Counted from the stretch's first letter, positions 9,438 to 23,274 are shown. The stretch: DNA of 64,000 nucleotides from Campylobacter geochelonis (GCF_013201685.1 NZ_CP053844.1:682001-746000), one strand, 5' to 3'. Notes: a model not told the origin generated them from the sequence alone. Program-made: numbers and translations.

Positions 9438-9833
9438 AGGTGCGATTTTTGCTTTAAATTTAAATGCTTGCACTTTTAAAACTTCAAAGATTGATTTTAT
9501 GTTTTATCTCTTGTTTAAATTCACATACTCACACTTTTAAAACTTTAAAAAATTCAACGCCTCTCGTGAATATGTGCGAGTTATCGATGCGAAGAAAGAT
9601 ACATTCTAAATGCAAGATATAAAAATTTCCAAACTTTTATAATAAATTTATAGGTGTTTTAGGCTATTTTTAGCATTTTATTTCTCCATTTTTCTACGAC
9701 AAGAAACAAAGCTTAAAATGATAAAATCTTTAATATTTTTATAAGATATTACAACCATGAGTAAAAACAGAGTGTTTATAAAGTCTAATTTTTAAATCCG
9801 AAAAATATAATTATAAAAAACATATTTGTATGG

Positions 9834-9839
9834 TATAAT
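9834..9839 (+). promoter_or_regulatory. -10 box of the cas operon
   Basis: TATAAT preceded by TATGG, about 28 bases before the cas6 ATG, within very AT-rich DNA. It is the only good promoter before the eight overlapping cas genes. The cas6 Shine-Dalgarno is weak (AAAAGATAAAAT). Confidence 0.65.
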
Positions 9840-9867
9840 ATTAAAAATTTATATAAAAAGATAAAAT

Positions 9868-10580
9868 ATGACAATATATGAATTAAAAGTTTTTATTAAG
9901 TTAAAATTGCCAGTCGATTTCTTTCAAAATCCAGAGTTTCTAAGCAAAAATATCAACCGCTCATTTTTAGAAGATGATGAGTTAAGAGAGTTGCATATAC
10001 AAGATGGTATAAAGCCTTATTCAATCGATTTTTTGAGGCATGATGGATATAGAAAAGATAGTTTTAAGGCAGAAGATGAGGTGTATTTTTTGGTGCGTTG
10101 TGTTAGTTTTGAAATCATTAGCCGTATGAGAACTTGCCTTGAGATTTCAAACCGCCTTGATTTTGAAGTTTTAGGAAGCAAAATCTCAACACTTAAGCCA
10201 AAATTTATAAAAAGCCTTTATACGATGTCGCCAGCTGTAGTCACTGTAAGTATCGATAACAAGGCGTTTTGCTGGACAAAAGAAGATAGCGATATAAGTG
10301 AACTTAAAAGAAGCTTAGAAGTGAATTTAAAATCCAAATTTGCTCTTTATGGAGGCGAATTTAATCTAAAAGAGAGCGATGAGATAATTGATTTAATCGA
10401 GATAAAAAACCATAAACCATTTATTTTCACATATAAAGATGGGCAAATTTTTGCGTATCGTTATCAAATTTACTTTGCTGAAAACAGATACGCTCAAAAT
10501 CTAGCCAAAATCGCTTTAGCCCTTGGGGTAGGAGAAAAAGGTAGCCTTGCGTTTGGTTTTGCAAGAGTTGGGAGAGAGTC

Positions 10581-10584
<4 letters not shown>
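9868..10584 (+). CDS. cas6: Cas6 CRISPR RNA endoribonuclease
   Basis: Cuts pre-crRNA within the repeat to give mature guides. 238 residues with two ferredoxin-like halves; the C-terminal glycine-rich loop ALGVGEKGSLAFGFARVG is the RAMP/Cas6 signature. It is first in the operon, as often in I-B systems, and its stop overlaps the GTG of the next gene. The catalytic residue cannot be fixed by eye. Confidence 0.88.
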
Positions 10585-13179
<2,595 letters not shown>

Positions 13180-13180
<1 letters not shown>

Positions 13181-13944
13181 TGCAAGTTTTAAGCTTCAAG
13201 CTTAGTGGAAAGTTTGCTCATTTTAAAAAACCAGATGTAAATGAATATGCATATTTTACATACAATAATATCCCAAAACCAACCTTGCTTGGGCTTTTGG
13301 GAGCTATTATAGGACTTGGCGGATATACACAAAAATTTAGAGAAATTATTCAAAAAGATAAAAATTCACTTTTGAACGAGCCTAATAAAAGTGATGAGCC
13401 AGAATTTTATGAGAGGTTAAAACATCTTAAAATTTGCATTATACCTCTTGTTAAATTTGGAAGATTTTCTAAAAAAATTCAAGTGTTTAACAATAGCGTA
13501 GGATATGCAAGTAGCGAAACTGGCGGAAACTTGATAGTTAGAGAACAGTGGCTTGAAAATCCATCGTGGCGGATAATGATACAAGATGATGAAAGTGAAG
13601 AGTTTAAAAAAATTTCAAACTATTTATGCAGGGAAAAAGCCGAGTTTATCCCTTACCTTGGTAAAAATGATCATTTTGCAAATATAAGTGAGATCAAAAA
13701 GCTAAATTTGACTAAATTTAGCCACAATAAGAGTGTTATAAAATCTTTATATATAGATAAAAATGCAAAAGCAACCAAACCTGAATTTGGCGAATTGGGA
13801 TTTTTGTTTCATGAGTTTTACCCTCTTAAATTTGACGATATGATGTTTTACGAATTAGAAAAAATAGCCTTTACGAACTATATTTGCGAACTTTTAGATG
13901 ATGAGTGGTTTGAGTATGATGGCGGTGTGGTGTGCTTTGTGTAG
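13180..13944 (+). CDS. cas5: Cas5 (Cas5h/I-B type) crRNA 5'-handle binding protein
   Basis: 254 residues. The N-terminus LSFKLSGKFAHFKKPDVNEY and the glycine-rich PTLLGLLGAIIGLGGY are hallmarks of Cas5h. It caps the 5' handle of the crRNA in Cascade. ATG overlaps the cas7 stop; the 3' end overlaps the cas3 start by 13 bases. Confidence 0.92.
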
Positions 13945-16298
13945 ATAGTAATATTTGGGCTCATACTAAAAAAGACAAAGAGCCCGAAACACTCAAAGAA
14001 CATAGTAAATTAACGAAAAAATACCTACAAAATATAAAAAAAGCAAAAAGCTTAGATGGGCTAATAGTAAATTTAAGCAAGAAAATTTTAGAGGATGAAT
14101 CCCTTATAAAGATATTTGATGAGTTGATTATTTGGCATGATATTGGCAAGACAAATCCAGCATTTCAAACTTTAAAGATGAAAAATCCAGCCTTCAACAC
14201 AAAAAATATCTCAACAGCGCATTCTGATAAATCGTTTGAGTTTTTAAAAGAGCATTATAAAGAATTTATTTTTAAAAAAGCAAAAGAAAATAGCAAAATT
14301 GCTTATAGGTTTGTATGTATTTTTTATCACTTGCTTTCAAATGTCTTAAATCACCATGGAAGCTTAAAAGATGGCTTTGATGAGAAGTATTTATCAGACA
14401 TAAATAATTTAGATAATGCTTTTAAAAGCTCGCTTAATTTAGTTGAATTTGATTTAAGCTTTTTTATTTTTATTAAGCTTCATTTTTCACTTTTGATAGC
14501 TAGTGATTTTTATGCAACAAGTGAATATATGAATGAACTTTCAATCAGTGATTTTGGAGTATTTGATAAGGATAAAAAAGAAGCTATTTTGGCTAAATTT
14601 AGTAAATTTTATACTACTTTAAAGCCAACTAAAGAAATAGATACTTTAAGAGCAAAAATATATAAAACAGCAGAAAAAAATCTGCTAAAAAATAGTGATA
14701 AAAACATCTTCTATCTTGAAGCTCCAACTGGAAGCGGCAAGACTATAACATCACTAAATTTGGCATTAAATTTGCTAAAATCAGAGCAAAATTTAAATAA
14801 AATTTTCTATGTTTTTCCTTTTAATACCTTGATTTCTCAAAGCAAGGCAGTATTTGATAGCATTTTTGAAAATGAGCTTGAAATCGCTGTTGCAAATAGT
14901 ATAACATCGCCTGAATTTAGAGAAAATGAGCAAGAAGATAAAGAGAGTAATTATGATAAAACGTATATAAATCGCCTGTTTTTCAACTCTCCTTTTGTTT
15001 TAACAAGTCATGTTGGGCTGTTTAAAATACTTTTTGGAATAACAAAAGAGGAAAACTATCCGCTATATTCACTTGCAAACTCGGTTATAATACTAGATGA
15101 AATTCAAAGCTATAATCCAAATTTATGGGAGTTTATGGCATTTTTCTTTGATAAATTTGCTAAGGCATTAAATATTAAATTTATTATAATGTCGGCAACC
15201 TTACCAAAAATATCATCTATGTTAGAAAATGAAGATAACTGGTGTGATTTGCTTCCAAATAGCCGCGATATTTTTCAAAATAAACTTTTTAAAGATAGGG
15301 TTAAAGTTGATTTTTCACTTTTAGCTACGCCAAAAGATGAGATTTTTGAAAAGCTTGTGGAAATAACAAAAGAACATAAAGATAAAAAAATACTTTTTGA
15401 GTTTATAACTAAAAATTCCGCAAGAGAATTTTTTAATTATATTAAAGATAAATTTGATGGTTATGATATATTTGAATTAAGTGGCGATGATAACAAACTT
15501 TATCAAAAGCAAGCCATCGAAAAACTTAAAACTGATATAAAAGCAATAGTCGTAGCAACGCAAGTCATAGAAGCTGGGGTTGATATAGATATGGATTTAG
15601 GCTTTAAAAACATTGCAACTATCGAGAGCGAAGAGCAGTTTTTGGGTAGGATTAACAGAAGTTCGTTAAAAATGGGTGCGTTGGTTTATTTTTTCGAATA
15701 TGATGATAAAAAAAGAGTTTATAATGATGATGAAAGAATGAAATTTAGTCTTAAAGATGAAAAATTACGAATTATTTTTGAAAATAAAGATTTTACACCA
15801 TACTATAAAATGCTTTTAAAAGAACTTCAAACGAAAAATTCAAAGGCAAAAAATTCTTTAAAAACAATGCGAGAAAATTTTATCGAAGATATTAAAAAGT
15901 TAAATTTCAAAAGTATTTCAGAAAAAATGCAGCTTATAAATGATAACAGAGTGCGAGTTTTTTTGCCGTTTAAACTTGATATTAGCGGATATAATATGGA
16001 TGAATATGGCGACATTAGTGAGTTTTTGACAGATGGTTTGCTCGATGGAAGCAAAGTATGGCAAAGAATTTGTGAGCAAAATAACGTTGAGAGTTTTTCA
16101 AGAAAAAGACTTAATGCTTTAAAACTAAATGCACTTTCAGATATTTTTTCTTTTAGTGTTTATCCATATAAAACTTTACCAAAAATGCAATTTAGTTTTT
16201 GCTTTATAGAAAATTATAAAGAATTTGTTGATGAAAATGGTAAATTTAATAGAACAAATTTTGCTAAAACTTATAATAATCAAGAGTTATTTGTATGA
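13932..16298 (+). CDS. cas3: Cas3 nuclease-helicase
   Basis: 788 residues. The N-terminal HD nuclease has EHSKL (His24) and IIWHDIGKTNPAF (His69-Asp70). The superfamily 2 helicase follows with Walker A APTGSGKT (about 264), DEIQ (about 388), SATLPK, and motif VI QFLGRINRSS after TQVIEAGVDIDMD. Cascade recruits it to degrade target DNA. The GTG start at 13932 lies inside cas5; the true start could be slightly downstream, but no better ribosome site is visible. It overlaps cas4 by 4 bases (ATGA). Confidence 0.94.
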   Translation: MLCVDSNIWAHTKKDKEPETLKEHSKLTKKYLQNIKKAKSLDGLIVNLSKKILEDESLIKIFDELIIWHDIGKTNPAFQTLKMKNPAFNTKNISTAHSDKSFEFLKEHYKEFIFKKAKENSKIAYRFVCIFYHLLSNVLNHHGSLKDGFDEKYLSDINNLDNAFKSSLNLVEFDLSFFIFIKLHFSLLIASDFYATSEYMNELSISDFGVFDKDKKEAILAKFSKFYTTLKPTKEIDTLRAKIYKTAEKNLLKNSDKNIFYLEAPTGSGKTITSLNLALNLLKSEQNLNKIFYVFPFNTLISQSKAVFDSIFENELEIAVANSITSPEFRENEQEDKESNYDKTYINRLFFNSPFVLTSHVGLFKILFGITKEENYPLYSLANSVIILDEIQSYNPNLWEFMAFFFDKFAKALNIKFIIMSATLPKISSMLENEDNWCDLLPNSRDIFQNKLFKDRVKVDFSLLATPKDEIFEKLVEITKEHKDKKILFEFITKNSAREFFNYIKDKFDGYDIFELSGDDNKLYQKQAIEKLKTDIKAIVVATQVIEAGVDIDMDLGFKNIATIESEEQFLGRINRSSLKMGALVYFFEYDDKKRVYNDDERMKFSLKDEKLRIIFENKDFTPYYKMLLKELQTKNSKAKNSLKTMRENFIEDIKKLNFKSISEKMQLINDNRVRVFLPFKLDISGYNMDEYGDISEFLTDGLLDGSKVWQRICEQNNVESFSRKRLNALKLNALSDIFSFSVYPYKTLPKMQFSFCFIENYKEFVDENGKFNRTNFAKTYNNQELFV

Positions 16299-16777
16299 AG
16301 ATAACTGGCACTTTGATTAATTATTTTTTTCATTGTAAAAGACAATGCTATCTTTTCTACAATCGTATAAATTTAGAAGATAACAGTGAAGATGTTAAAA
16401 TCGGTAAAGCCTTGCATGAAAACAAATTTAAAGATGAAGTAAAGTTTGAAAACATCGCGCTTGATAAAATCACAGATGAGTTTGTCGTGGAGTTTAAAAA
16501 ATCAGATAGTGATGAAGTCGCCGCTTCTTGGCAACTGCTTTTTTATCTAAAAACGCTAAAAGATGTTGGTATCATAAGGCGTGGCAGACTTGAGTTTAGC
16601 GAAAATAAAAATAACCCTAGAAAAACACTTGAAGTTGAACTTACACCCAAAAAAGAAGACCGGCTTGATGAAATTTATCAGCAGATTACAGAACTTATTA
16701 GGCTTTCTAGCCCGCCATCACCAAAAAAGACAAGTAAATGTCAAAAATGTGCGTATTTTAGCTATTGCTTTATATAA
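16295..16777 (+). CDS. cas4: Cas4 exonuclease for spacer acquisition
   Basis: 160 residues. Iron-sulphur cluster cysteines lie at both ends (FFHCKRQCYLF at Cys14/Cys18 and KCQKCAYFSYC at the C-terminus). The RecB-like nuclease core has GKALHE, a VVEFKKSD motif and SWQLLFYLK. Cas4 trims prespacers and sets PAM choice and orientation together with Cas1-Cas2. The ATG overlaps the cas3 stop. Confidence 0.92.
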   Translation: MKITGTLINYFFHCKRQCYLFYNRINLEDNSEDVKIGKALHENKFKDEVKFENIALDKITDEFVVEFKKSDSDEVAASWQLLFYLKTLKDVGIIRRGRLEFSENKNNPRKTLEVELTPKKEDRLDEIYQQITELIRLSSPPSPKKTSKCQKCAYFSYCFI

Positions 16778-16786
16778 GGAAAAATT

Positions 16787-17680
16787 ATGAAACTACATAC
16801 TCGCTATATTTTTTCAATGGGTGAACTTTATCGAAAAGACAACTCGCTTGCTTTTAAAAACGAAAAAGAGACGAAGTATTTGCCTATAGAAGGTGTGCGT
16901 GAAATTTATTGTATGAATGAGGTTAGTATCAACACAAAGTTGCTTGATTTTTTAGCAAAAAACGGCATTATTTTGCATTTTTTTAACTATTATGGAAACT
17001 ATAGCGGAAGCTTTTATCCAAGAAAAAATTTGATAAGTGGGCGAGTTTTGATAGCTCAAGTTGCGTCTTTACAAAACAGAGAAATCATCGCTAAATCGAT
17101 AGTTAAAGGCATTGCGCTAAACATATATGAAGTGCTTTATCACTACTTTAGACATGGAAAAAGCGAGCTTAAAGCATTGCTTGAATATCTAAAATTTGAT
17201 GCTTTAAATTTACTTGATAAGGCGAATAATATAAATCAAATAATGTTTATCGAAGGTCAAATTTGGGCTAAATTTTATGATAGTTTTGAGCTGTTTTTAG
17301 ATGAAAGTTTTGCACTTGGAAAACGAGTTAAGCGCCCGCCAAATAACCCTATGAATGCGATGATAAGTTTTGGAAACACTTTGCTTTATACTAAAACTAT
17401 AAGTGCAATTTATCAAACTCATCTTGAGCAAAGCATTAGTTTTTTACACGAAAGTAGTGAAGCGAGGTTTAGTTTAAGTCTTGATTTGTGTGAGGTTTTT
17501 AAGCCGATTATTGTTTTTAAAACGATTTTTGAGCTTGTAAATTTGCGTAAAATAAATATAAAAAAGCATTTTGAAAAAAAGCTAAATTTTTGTCTTTTAA
17601 ACGAAACTGGACGCAAAATATTTGTGCAAAGCTTCGAAGAGAGGATAAATGAGACTATTTTACACTCCAAACTTAAGTGA
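16787..17680 (+). CDS. cas1: Cas1 integrase
   Basis: 297 residues, a normal Cas1 length. Metal-binding sites are recognisable: FIEGQIWAKFYDSF (Glu), LHESSEARFSLSLDLCEVFK (His plus the DLxEVFKP-type Asp). The N-terminal beta domain has FSMGELYRKDNSL. It integrates spacers next to the leader downstream. Good ribosome site (AAGGAAAAATT) and ATG. Confidence 0.94.
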   Translation: MKLHTRYIFSMGELYRKDNSLAFKNEKETKYLPIEGVREIYCMNEVSINTKLLDFLAKNGIILHFFNYYGNYSGSFYPRKNLISGRVLIAQVASLQNREIIAKSIVKGIALNIYEVLYHYFRHGKSELKALLEYLKFDALNLLDKANNINQIMFIEGQIWAKFYDSFELFLDESFALGKRVKRPPNNPMNAMISFGNTLLYTKTISAIYQTHLEQSISFLHESSEARFSLSLDLCEVFKPIIVFKTIFELVNLRKINIKKHFEKKLNFCLLNETGRKIFVQSFEERINETILHSKLK

Positions 17681-17781
17681 AAAATCTCATATAAAACTGC
17701 TTTAAAATTTGAAGGTTATAAACTAATAAAATTTATATGTGAGGGCGTGGAATTTGTGCCATTTAGCCTAAAAGATAAGAG
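17681..17781. other. 101-base gap between cas1 and cas2
   Basis: The only sizeable gap inside the cas operon, AT-rich, with no reading frame longer than a few codons and no clear promoter or hairpin. The other cas genes overlap or lie within about 20 bases of each other. Cas2 is preceded only by a weak AGATAAGAG ribosome site. Confidence 0.4.
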
Positions 17782-18087
17782 ATGAAACCTAAAAATTACA
17801 ACTATGCTTATGTATTTTATGATATAAGTGAGCTTGAAAGTGATACCGGAAAAAGGCGTGTTACAAAGGTTTTTAAGGTGTGTAAGAAGTATTTTTTACA
17901 TCATCAAAAATCAGTTTTTAAAGGCGAGATTACACCATCGAATTTTATAAAATTTAAAGCCGAAATAGAAAAAATAATAGATAAAAATATCGATTTTGTT
18001 AGCATAATACGACTTGTAAGACAAAGCGATGTGGATGAAATTAGCATAGGTGGAATGGCTTTTGATAAAAATGATATGTTTTTGTAA
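17782..18087 (+). CDS. cas2: Cas2 adaptation protein
   Basis: 101 residues with the ferredoxin-like start YAYVFYDISELESDTGKRR (first-strand Asp conserved) and central VCKKYFLHHQKSVFKGEIT. It bridges two Cas1 dimers during spacer integration. Last cas gene; the leader begins right after its stop. Confidence 0.93.
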   Translation: MKPKNYNYAYVFYDISELESDTGKRRVTKVFKVCKKYFLHHQKSVFKGEITPSNFIKFKAEIEKIIDKNIDFVSIIRLVRQSDVDEISIGGMAFDKNDMFL

Positions 18088-18362
18088 CTTTTGTAATTTT
18101 ATTCTTAATTTTGCTTAAAATTTCTTTTGTTTTATAATTTATTTTTATACTTTTTTAGTTAAATTTCAAAAAAAGATTGCTTAAGATTTTTCCAACTGAA
18201 TTTTTGATAAAATATCTATAAAGGTCTATAATTCGAACCTTTGAGCTCTTTAACTTGTCATTGTTAAAAATTTAAATAAAGGCTGGAAAAATTATCATTA
18301 TCTCTCCTAATTTTGGTAGTTTTATGGTATTTTGATGTTTTTAGGATATAATAATTATCGTT
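18088..18362 (+). promoter_or_regulatory. CRISPR leader
   Basis: 275 bases of about 80% A+T between cas2 and the first repeat, without an ORF. Two TATAAT boxes are present: 18227-18232 and 18347-18352, the second only 10 bases before repeat 1, so transcription of the pre-crRNA could start at the repeat edge. Leader identity rests on its place next to cas2 and on the degenerate repeat being at the opposite end of the array. Confidence 0.75.
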
Positions 18363-21300
18363 ATTTTGCTTGAACAAATTTTGTATTGAAACAGATGTGG
18401 CTCGAACGTTCTAAGATAAATCATATTGATTTTGCTTGAACAAATTTTGTATTGAAACTTTATAAAAGCGTGTGCGTATCTGTTTTGTTGTGAATTTTGC
18501 TTGAACAAATTTTGTATTGAAACGCTTGAGATTGTAAGGCGTTGTATCAAAGGCAATTATTTTGCTTGAACAAATTTTGTATTGAAACGTTTGTTTTATT
18601 TCTAAATTTCCATATTTCATATGGGATTTTGCTTGAACAAATTTTGTATTGAAACAGTTCTAATAATGTTGATATATTAATTAATGGCGATATTTTGCTT
18701 GAACAAATTTTGTATTGAAACACCCTAACCATAAAAAATCCAAAAACGCTAAATTTGATTTTGCTTGAACAAATTTTGTATTGAAACTCGCGAATAACTA
18801 TTATTTCTTTTAAGTCGGTTTTATTTTGCTTGAACAAATTTTGTATTGAAACACCCTATTGTATTCCCATTCTTCAAAAGAAATTTTTTATTTTGCTTGA
18901 ACAAATTTTGTATTGAAACTCTGGTATTAGATTGTATTTTACTATCAAGAATGGATTTTGCTTGAACAAATTTTGTATTGAAACAGTTTTATTTTTTCTT
19001 GTCCATTTTTTTTAATCTTATTTTGCTTGAACAAATTTTGTATTGAAACTCCCCTATAGGGATTAAATCTAGATACTCGATTTGATTTTGCTTGAACAAA
19101 TTTTGTATTGAAACTTTAGTTTTGAAGTGATTAAAATTTCAACACTTTCTAAAATTTTGCTTGAACAAATTTTGTATTGAAACTTGTGAACTTGAGCTGC
19201 AGCTAAGCTTCCAGAACTTAATTTTGCTTGAACAAATTTTGTATTGAAACTTTAAATCCTTATAGCTACTGTTTCTGTAAAGTTGATTTTGCTTGAACAA
19301 ATTTTGTATTGAAACTCGCTTCGCAAAATAGGTGCTTTAAAGATAGATTTATTTTGCTTGAACAAATTTTGTATTGAAACGCTAGATAGAGGGGTTAATT
19401 CTTCTCTTAGCCAAAAATTTTGCTTGAACAAATTTTGTATTGAAACACCATTGCAACAAGTTTATTAAAATCTGCATCTGATTTTGCTTGAACAAATTTT
19501 GTATTGAAACAGAAATATAAGTGGCATGAGAGATATATTAAGAGGATTTTGCTTGAACAAATTTTGTATTGAAACAGAATGATAGTACTGAAAAAGGTGG
19601 TATGGCAGATTTTGCTTGAACAAATTTTGTATTGAAACTTGTTTACCTTTTTTACTAAATAGTTTTTTTCTTTTTATTTTGCTTGAACAAATTTTGTATT
19701 GAAACAATGAGTAGTTATGTTTGTTTTTATACTCCGTTAGATTTTGCTTGAACAAATTTTGTATTGAAACCTAATTTCAAGACTACTTAACTCTTCTAAA
19801 CTTACTATTTTGCTTGAACAAATTTTGTATTGAAACGCATTAGAGCGAAAGAATGAAACTATTTTAACAAAAATTTTGCTTGAACAAATTTTGTATTGAA
19901 ACTTAGGCGATATAAGTGACTTCCTAAACTACAATACATTTTGCTTGAACAAATTTTGTATTGAAACAGCAGACTAAGTGAACTAACAAGAACCTTAGGC
20001 ATATTTTGCTTGAACAAATTTTGTATTGAAACTCTGCGCTCCTTATTAAAATTATTAAATTTACGCCTATTTTGCTTGAACAAATTTTGTATTGAAACTA
20101 CAAGTGCCACCCATACCTAAAAAAGTAATATTTTTCATTTTGCTTGAACAAATTTTGTATTGAAACACCGTTACCTCGCCGTTAATCTTCTCAACCCCAA
20201 CCTTATTTTGCTTGAACAAATTTTGTATTGAAACATTTTAAGGAGGTAAAGGTGTCAAGTCCACAAAGAATTTTGCTTGAACAAATTTTGTATTGAAACT
20301 CTTATATCCTTAATATGATTTTAAATTAACAAGTAATTTTGCTTGAACAAATTTTGTATTGAAACGGTAGAGCTATAGTTCTATATACCCATTTAGAATA
20401 GGTATTTTGCTTGAACAAATTTTGTATTGAAACATAGCTATCGTTGTGTATATCGACTACCTTTTTATATTTTGCTTGAACAAATTTTGTATTGAAACGA
20501 TGTTGCTTCTTTGATTGTGAGTTAATATGCTTAGATTTTGCTTGAACAAATTTTGTATTGAAACAAATATTCTAAATAAACATCATTTAATTTCATATCT
20601 ATTTTGCTTGAACAAATTTTGTATTGAAACGGTTCAATTGAATTAACAAAGGCTGTAAGAAGTGTATTTTGCTTGAACAAATTTTGTATTGAAACGCTAA
20701 TTCGGCTTGTGTTAAGCCTTTTTCTTCTCTTATTTTGCTTGAACAAATTTTGTATTGAAACAGCTACTAATATGCTTAAAAAGGCTAGTAGATGAATATT
20801 TTGCTTGAACAAATTTTGTATTGAAACAATAAGTGAAGCAGATTTAAAGACAGGTAGACTAGATTTTGCTTGAACAAATTTTGTATTGAAACCTTTCTTC
20901 TTCGTATAAGTAAAACAAAAAGCCATCTTATTTTGCTTGAACAAATTTTGTATTGAAACTTTTCAAACTGCACACAAAGCAGAGGCAAATGATAATTTTG
21001 CTTGAACAAATTTTGTATTGAAACCTAAATTCCTCTCCATATGAAGCCGAAATATCTTTTATTTTGCTTGAACAAATTTTGTATTGAAACATATGTTCAA
21101 ATCCACCCTTGCTAACCCCACTACTACATTTTGCTTGAACAAATTTTGTATTGAAACTAAATTGCTCCGATAATCCTGTAATATTACCGTTAGATTTTGC
21201 TTGAACAAATTTTGTATTGAAACTTTGGAAGCTTAAAATTAAAAATAAAATAAAGAGATTTTGCTTGAACAAATTTTGTATTGAAACTAGGGAGTTTCAC

Positions 21301-22006
21301 CTTTTCTTTACGCGTTACATAGAATTTTGCTTGAACAAATTTTGTATTGAAACTGGCATATCTATGCTGTATTGCTTGAGTTTTTTTAGATTTTGCTTGA
21401 ACAAATTTTGTATTGAAACAAATACAAGAATAAGAAAACTATAAGTAATGGCATATTTTGCTTGAACAAATTTTGTATTGAAACCTATATAAGTGGTTTT
21501 CTATTAGCACTTTTATTTTTTATTTTGCTTGAACAAATTTTGTATTGAAACAGCTTATCGCGCTGCTCTTTACTTCTTACGTTTGTATTTTGCTTGAACA
21601 AATTTTGTATTGAAACCAAGCTACTAGGGCTAAAGTCTCAAACTGTCTTAGGATTTTGCTTGAACAAATTTTGTATTGAAACGCGCCTTCTTCTTCTATG
21701 TCTCTCCATATCCAAATTTTGCTTGAACAAATTTTGTATTGAAACATTAATTCAACTTGCGCAACTACTTCAACACTTTTAATTTTGCTTGAACAAATTT
21801 TGTATTGAAACTGTATGTGAGCATTGTCTGCTCTATCTTTCATTAGATTTTGCTTGAACAAATTTTGTATTGAAACAAAGGTAAATCTAAAATTATGCAT
21901 GTAGTTAAAAAATTTTGCTTGAACAAATTTTGTATTGAAACTTTTTACTCCTAATTATTAGCTTTAACTCTATACTATTTTGCTTGAACAAATTTTGTAT
22001 TGAAAC

Positions 22007-22404
22007 TCTGTTTTAAGATAAATATTTACTACTCCAGCTCCTGATTTTGCTTGAACAAATTTTGTATTGAAACAGTAGTTCTACTTCGACTTTTAAAAGC
22101 TCTTTAAAGGATTTTGCTTGAACAAATTTTGTATTGAAACCTTAGATAATAAAATGCTACCTCATAAACAATATAATTTTGCTTGAACAAATTTTGTATT
22201 GAAACTCTGTTTTAAGATAAATATTTACTACTCCAGCTCCTGATTTTGCTTGAACAAATTTTGTATTGAAACAGTAGTTCTACTTCGACTTTTAAAAGCT
22301 CTTTAAAGGATTTTGCTTGAACAAATTTTGTATTGAAACCTTAGATAATAAAATGCTACCTCATAAACAATATAATTTTGCTTGAACAAATTTTGTATTG
22401 AAAC
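22007..22404 (+). repeat. Perfect 199-bp tandem duplication of three spacer-repeat units
   Basis: 22007-22205 and 22206-22404 are identical by eye: the same three spacers in the same order (beginning TCTGTTTTAAGATAAAT, AGTAGTTCTACTTCGAC and CTTAGATAATAAAATGC). Recombination or slippage between repeats explains this better than three repeated acquisitions. Confidence 0.92.
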
Positions 22405-23256
22405 TTGCTAAACTAGCTTTGCCAACTGCGTTTGAAAGAATTTTGCTTGAACAAATTTTGTATTGAAACATAAGTTAAATAATCTAGCTAAAAAAGAGGC
22501 ATTAATTTTGCTTGAACAAATTTTGTATTGAAACGTTTTTCTTTATAGTTTTGATGCTGTATTACTTGTTATTTTGCTTGAACAAATTTTGTATTGAAAC
22601 GCTAAAGCAAAATACATTCTATTTCCATCTAATTCATTTTGCTTGAACAAATTTTGTATTGAAACGCCTTTTTATTTAGTTCAACTTTCATAATTTAATG
22701 ATTTTGCTTGAACAAATTTTGTATTGAAACATTTATAACGCAAACAGTGAGTTAGATGAGATTTTAAAATTTTGCTTGAACAAATTTTGTATTGAAACCT
22801 TAAATAGTTTATCTTGTCGCCAAGTTCGCTCATTATTTTGCTTGAACAAATTTTGTATTGAAACATATAACTTGCTCTGCTTCATTATCTTTTTTCATAG
22901 ATTTTGCTTGAACAAATTTTGTATTGAAACTGTATTCCACCTGTGTTTGCATACTTATCCCAATAATTTTGCTTGAACAAATTTTGTATTGAAACAGCAT
23001 TAGCCCAAATGGTGAGCATATGCTAAATGAATTTTGCTTGAACAAATTTTGTATTGAAACGTCATTAAAAAGCTCCAAAATCGATAATAAAGATTATTTT
23101 GCTTGAACAAATTTTGTATTGAAACCTTTTAAAAGCAGTGTTAAATCTCTTTGTAAATTTAATTTTGCTTGAACAAATTTTGTATTGAAACAGCTTAGTA
23201 ATATCGCCAAAGTTTCTATCATCTTTATTTTGCTTGAACAAATTTTGTATTGAAAC

Positions 23257-23274
23257 TATACTCTAACATTGTCA
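23257..23274 (+). other. 18-bp truncated spacer
   Basis: Spacer TATACTCTAACATTGTCA lies between two intact repeats (23227-23256 and 23275-23304). Every other spacer is at least 33 bp. An internal deletion or aberrant integration may have produced it; such a short guide would probably not license target cleavage. Confidence 0.9.

Larger units (their letters stand above)
9376..9867. other. 492-base non-coding region between clpA and cas6
   Basis: No ORF of note. It holds a 10-bp inverted repeat (9400-9409 and 9428-9437), two imperfect copies of a CACTTTTAAAACTT element about 60 bases apart (near 9470 and 9530), and the cas promoter at the right end. No CRISPR repeat, tRNA or transposase remnant was seen. 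This may be the boundary where the CRISPR module was joined to an otherwise conserved chromosome backbone. Confidence 0.6.

Noticed and set aside
13932-13944. Possible alternative cas3 start after cas5 to avoid the overlap
   Set aside because: No in-frame ATG, GTG or TTG with a better ribosome site was seen nearby, and overlaps are the rule in this operon.
17681-17781. A lost small gene between cas1 and cas2
   Set aside because: Only an 11-codon open stretch exists there, with no recognisable similarity.
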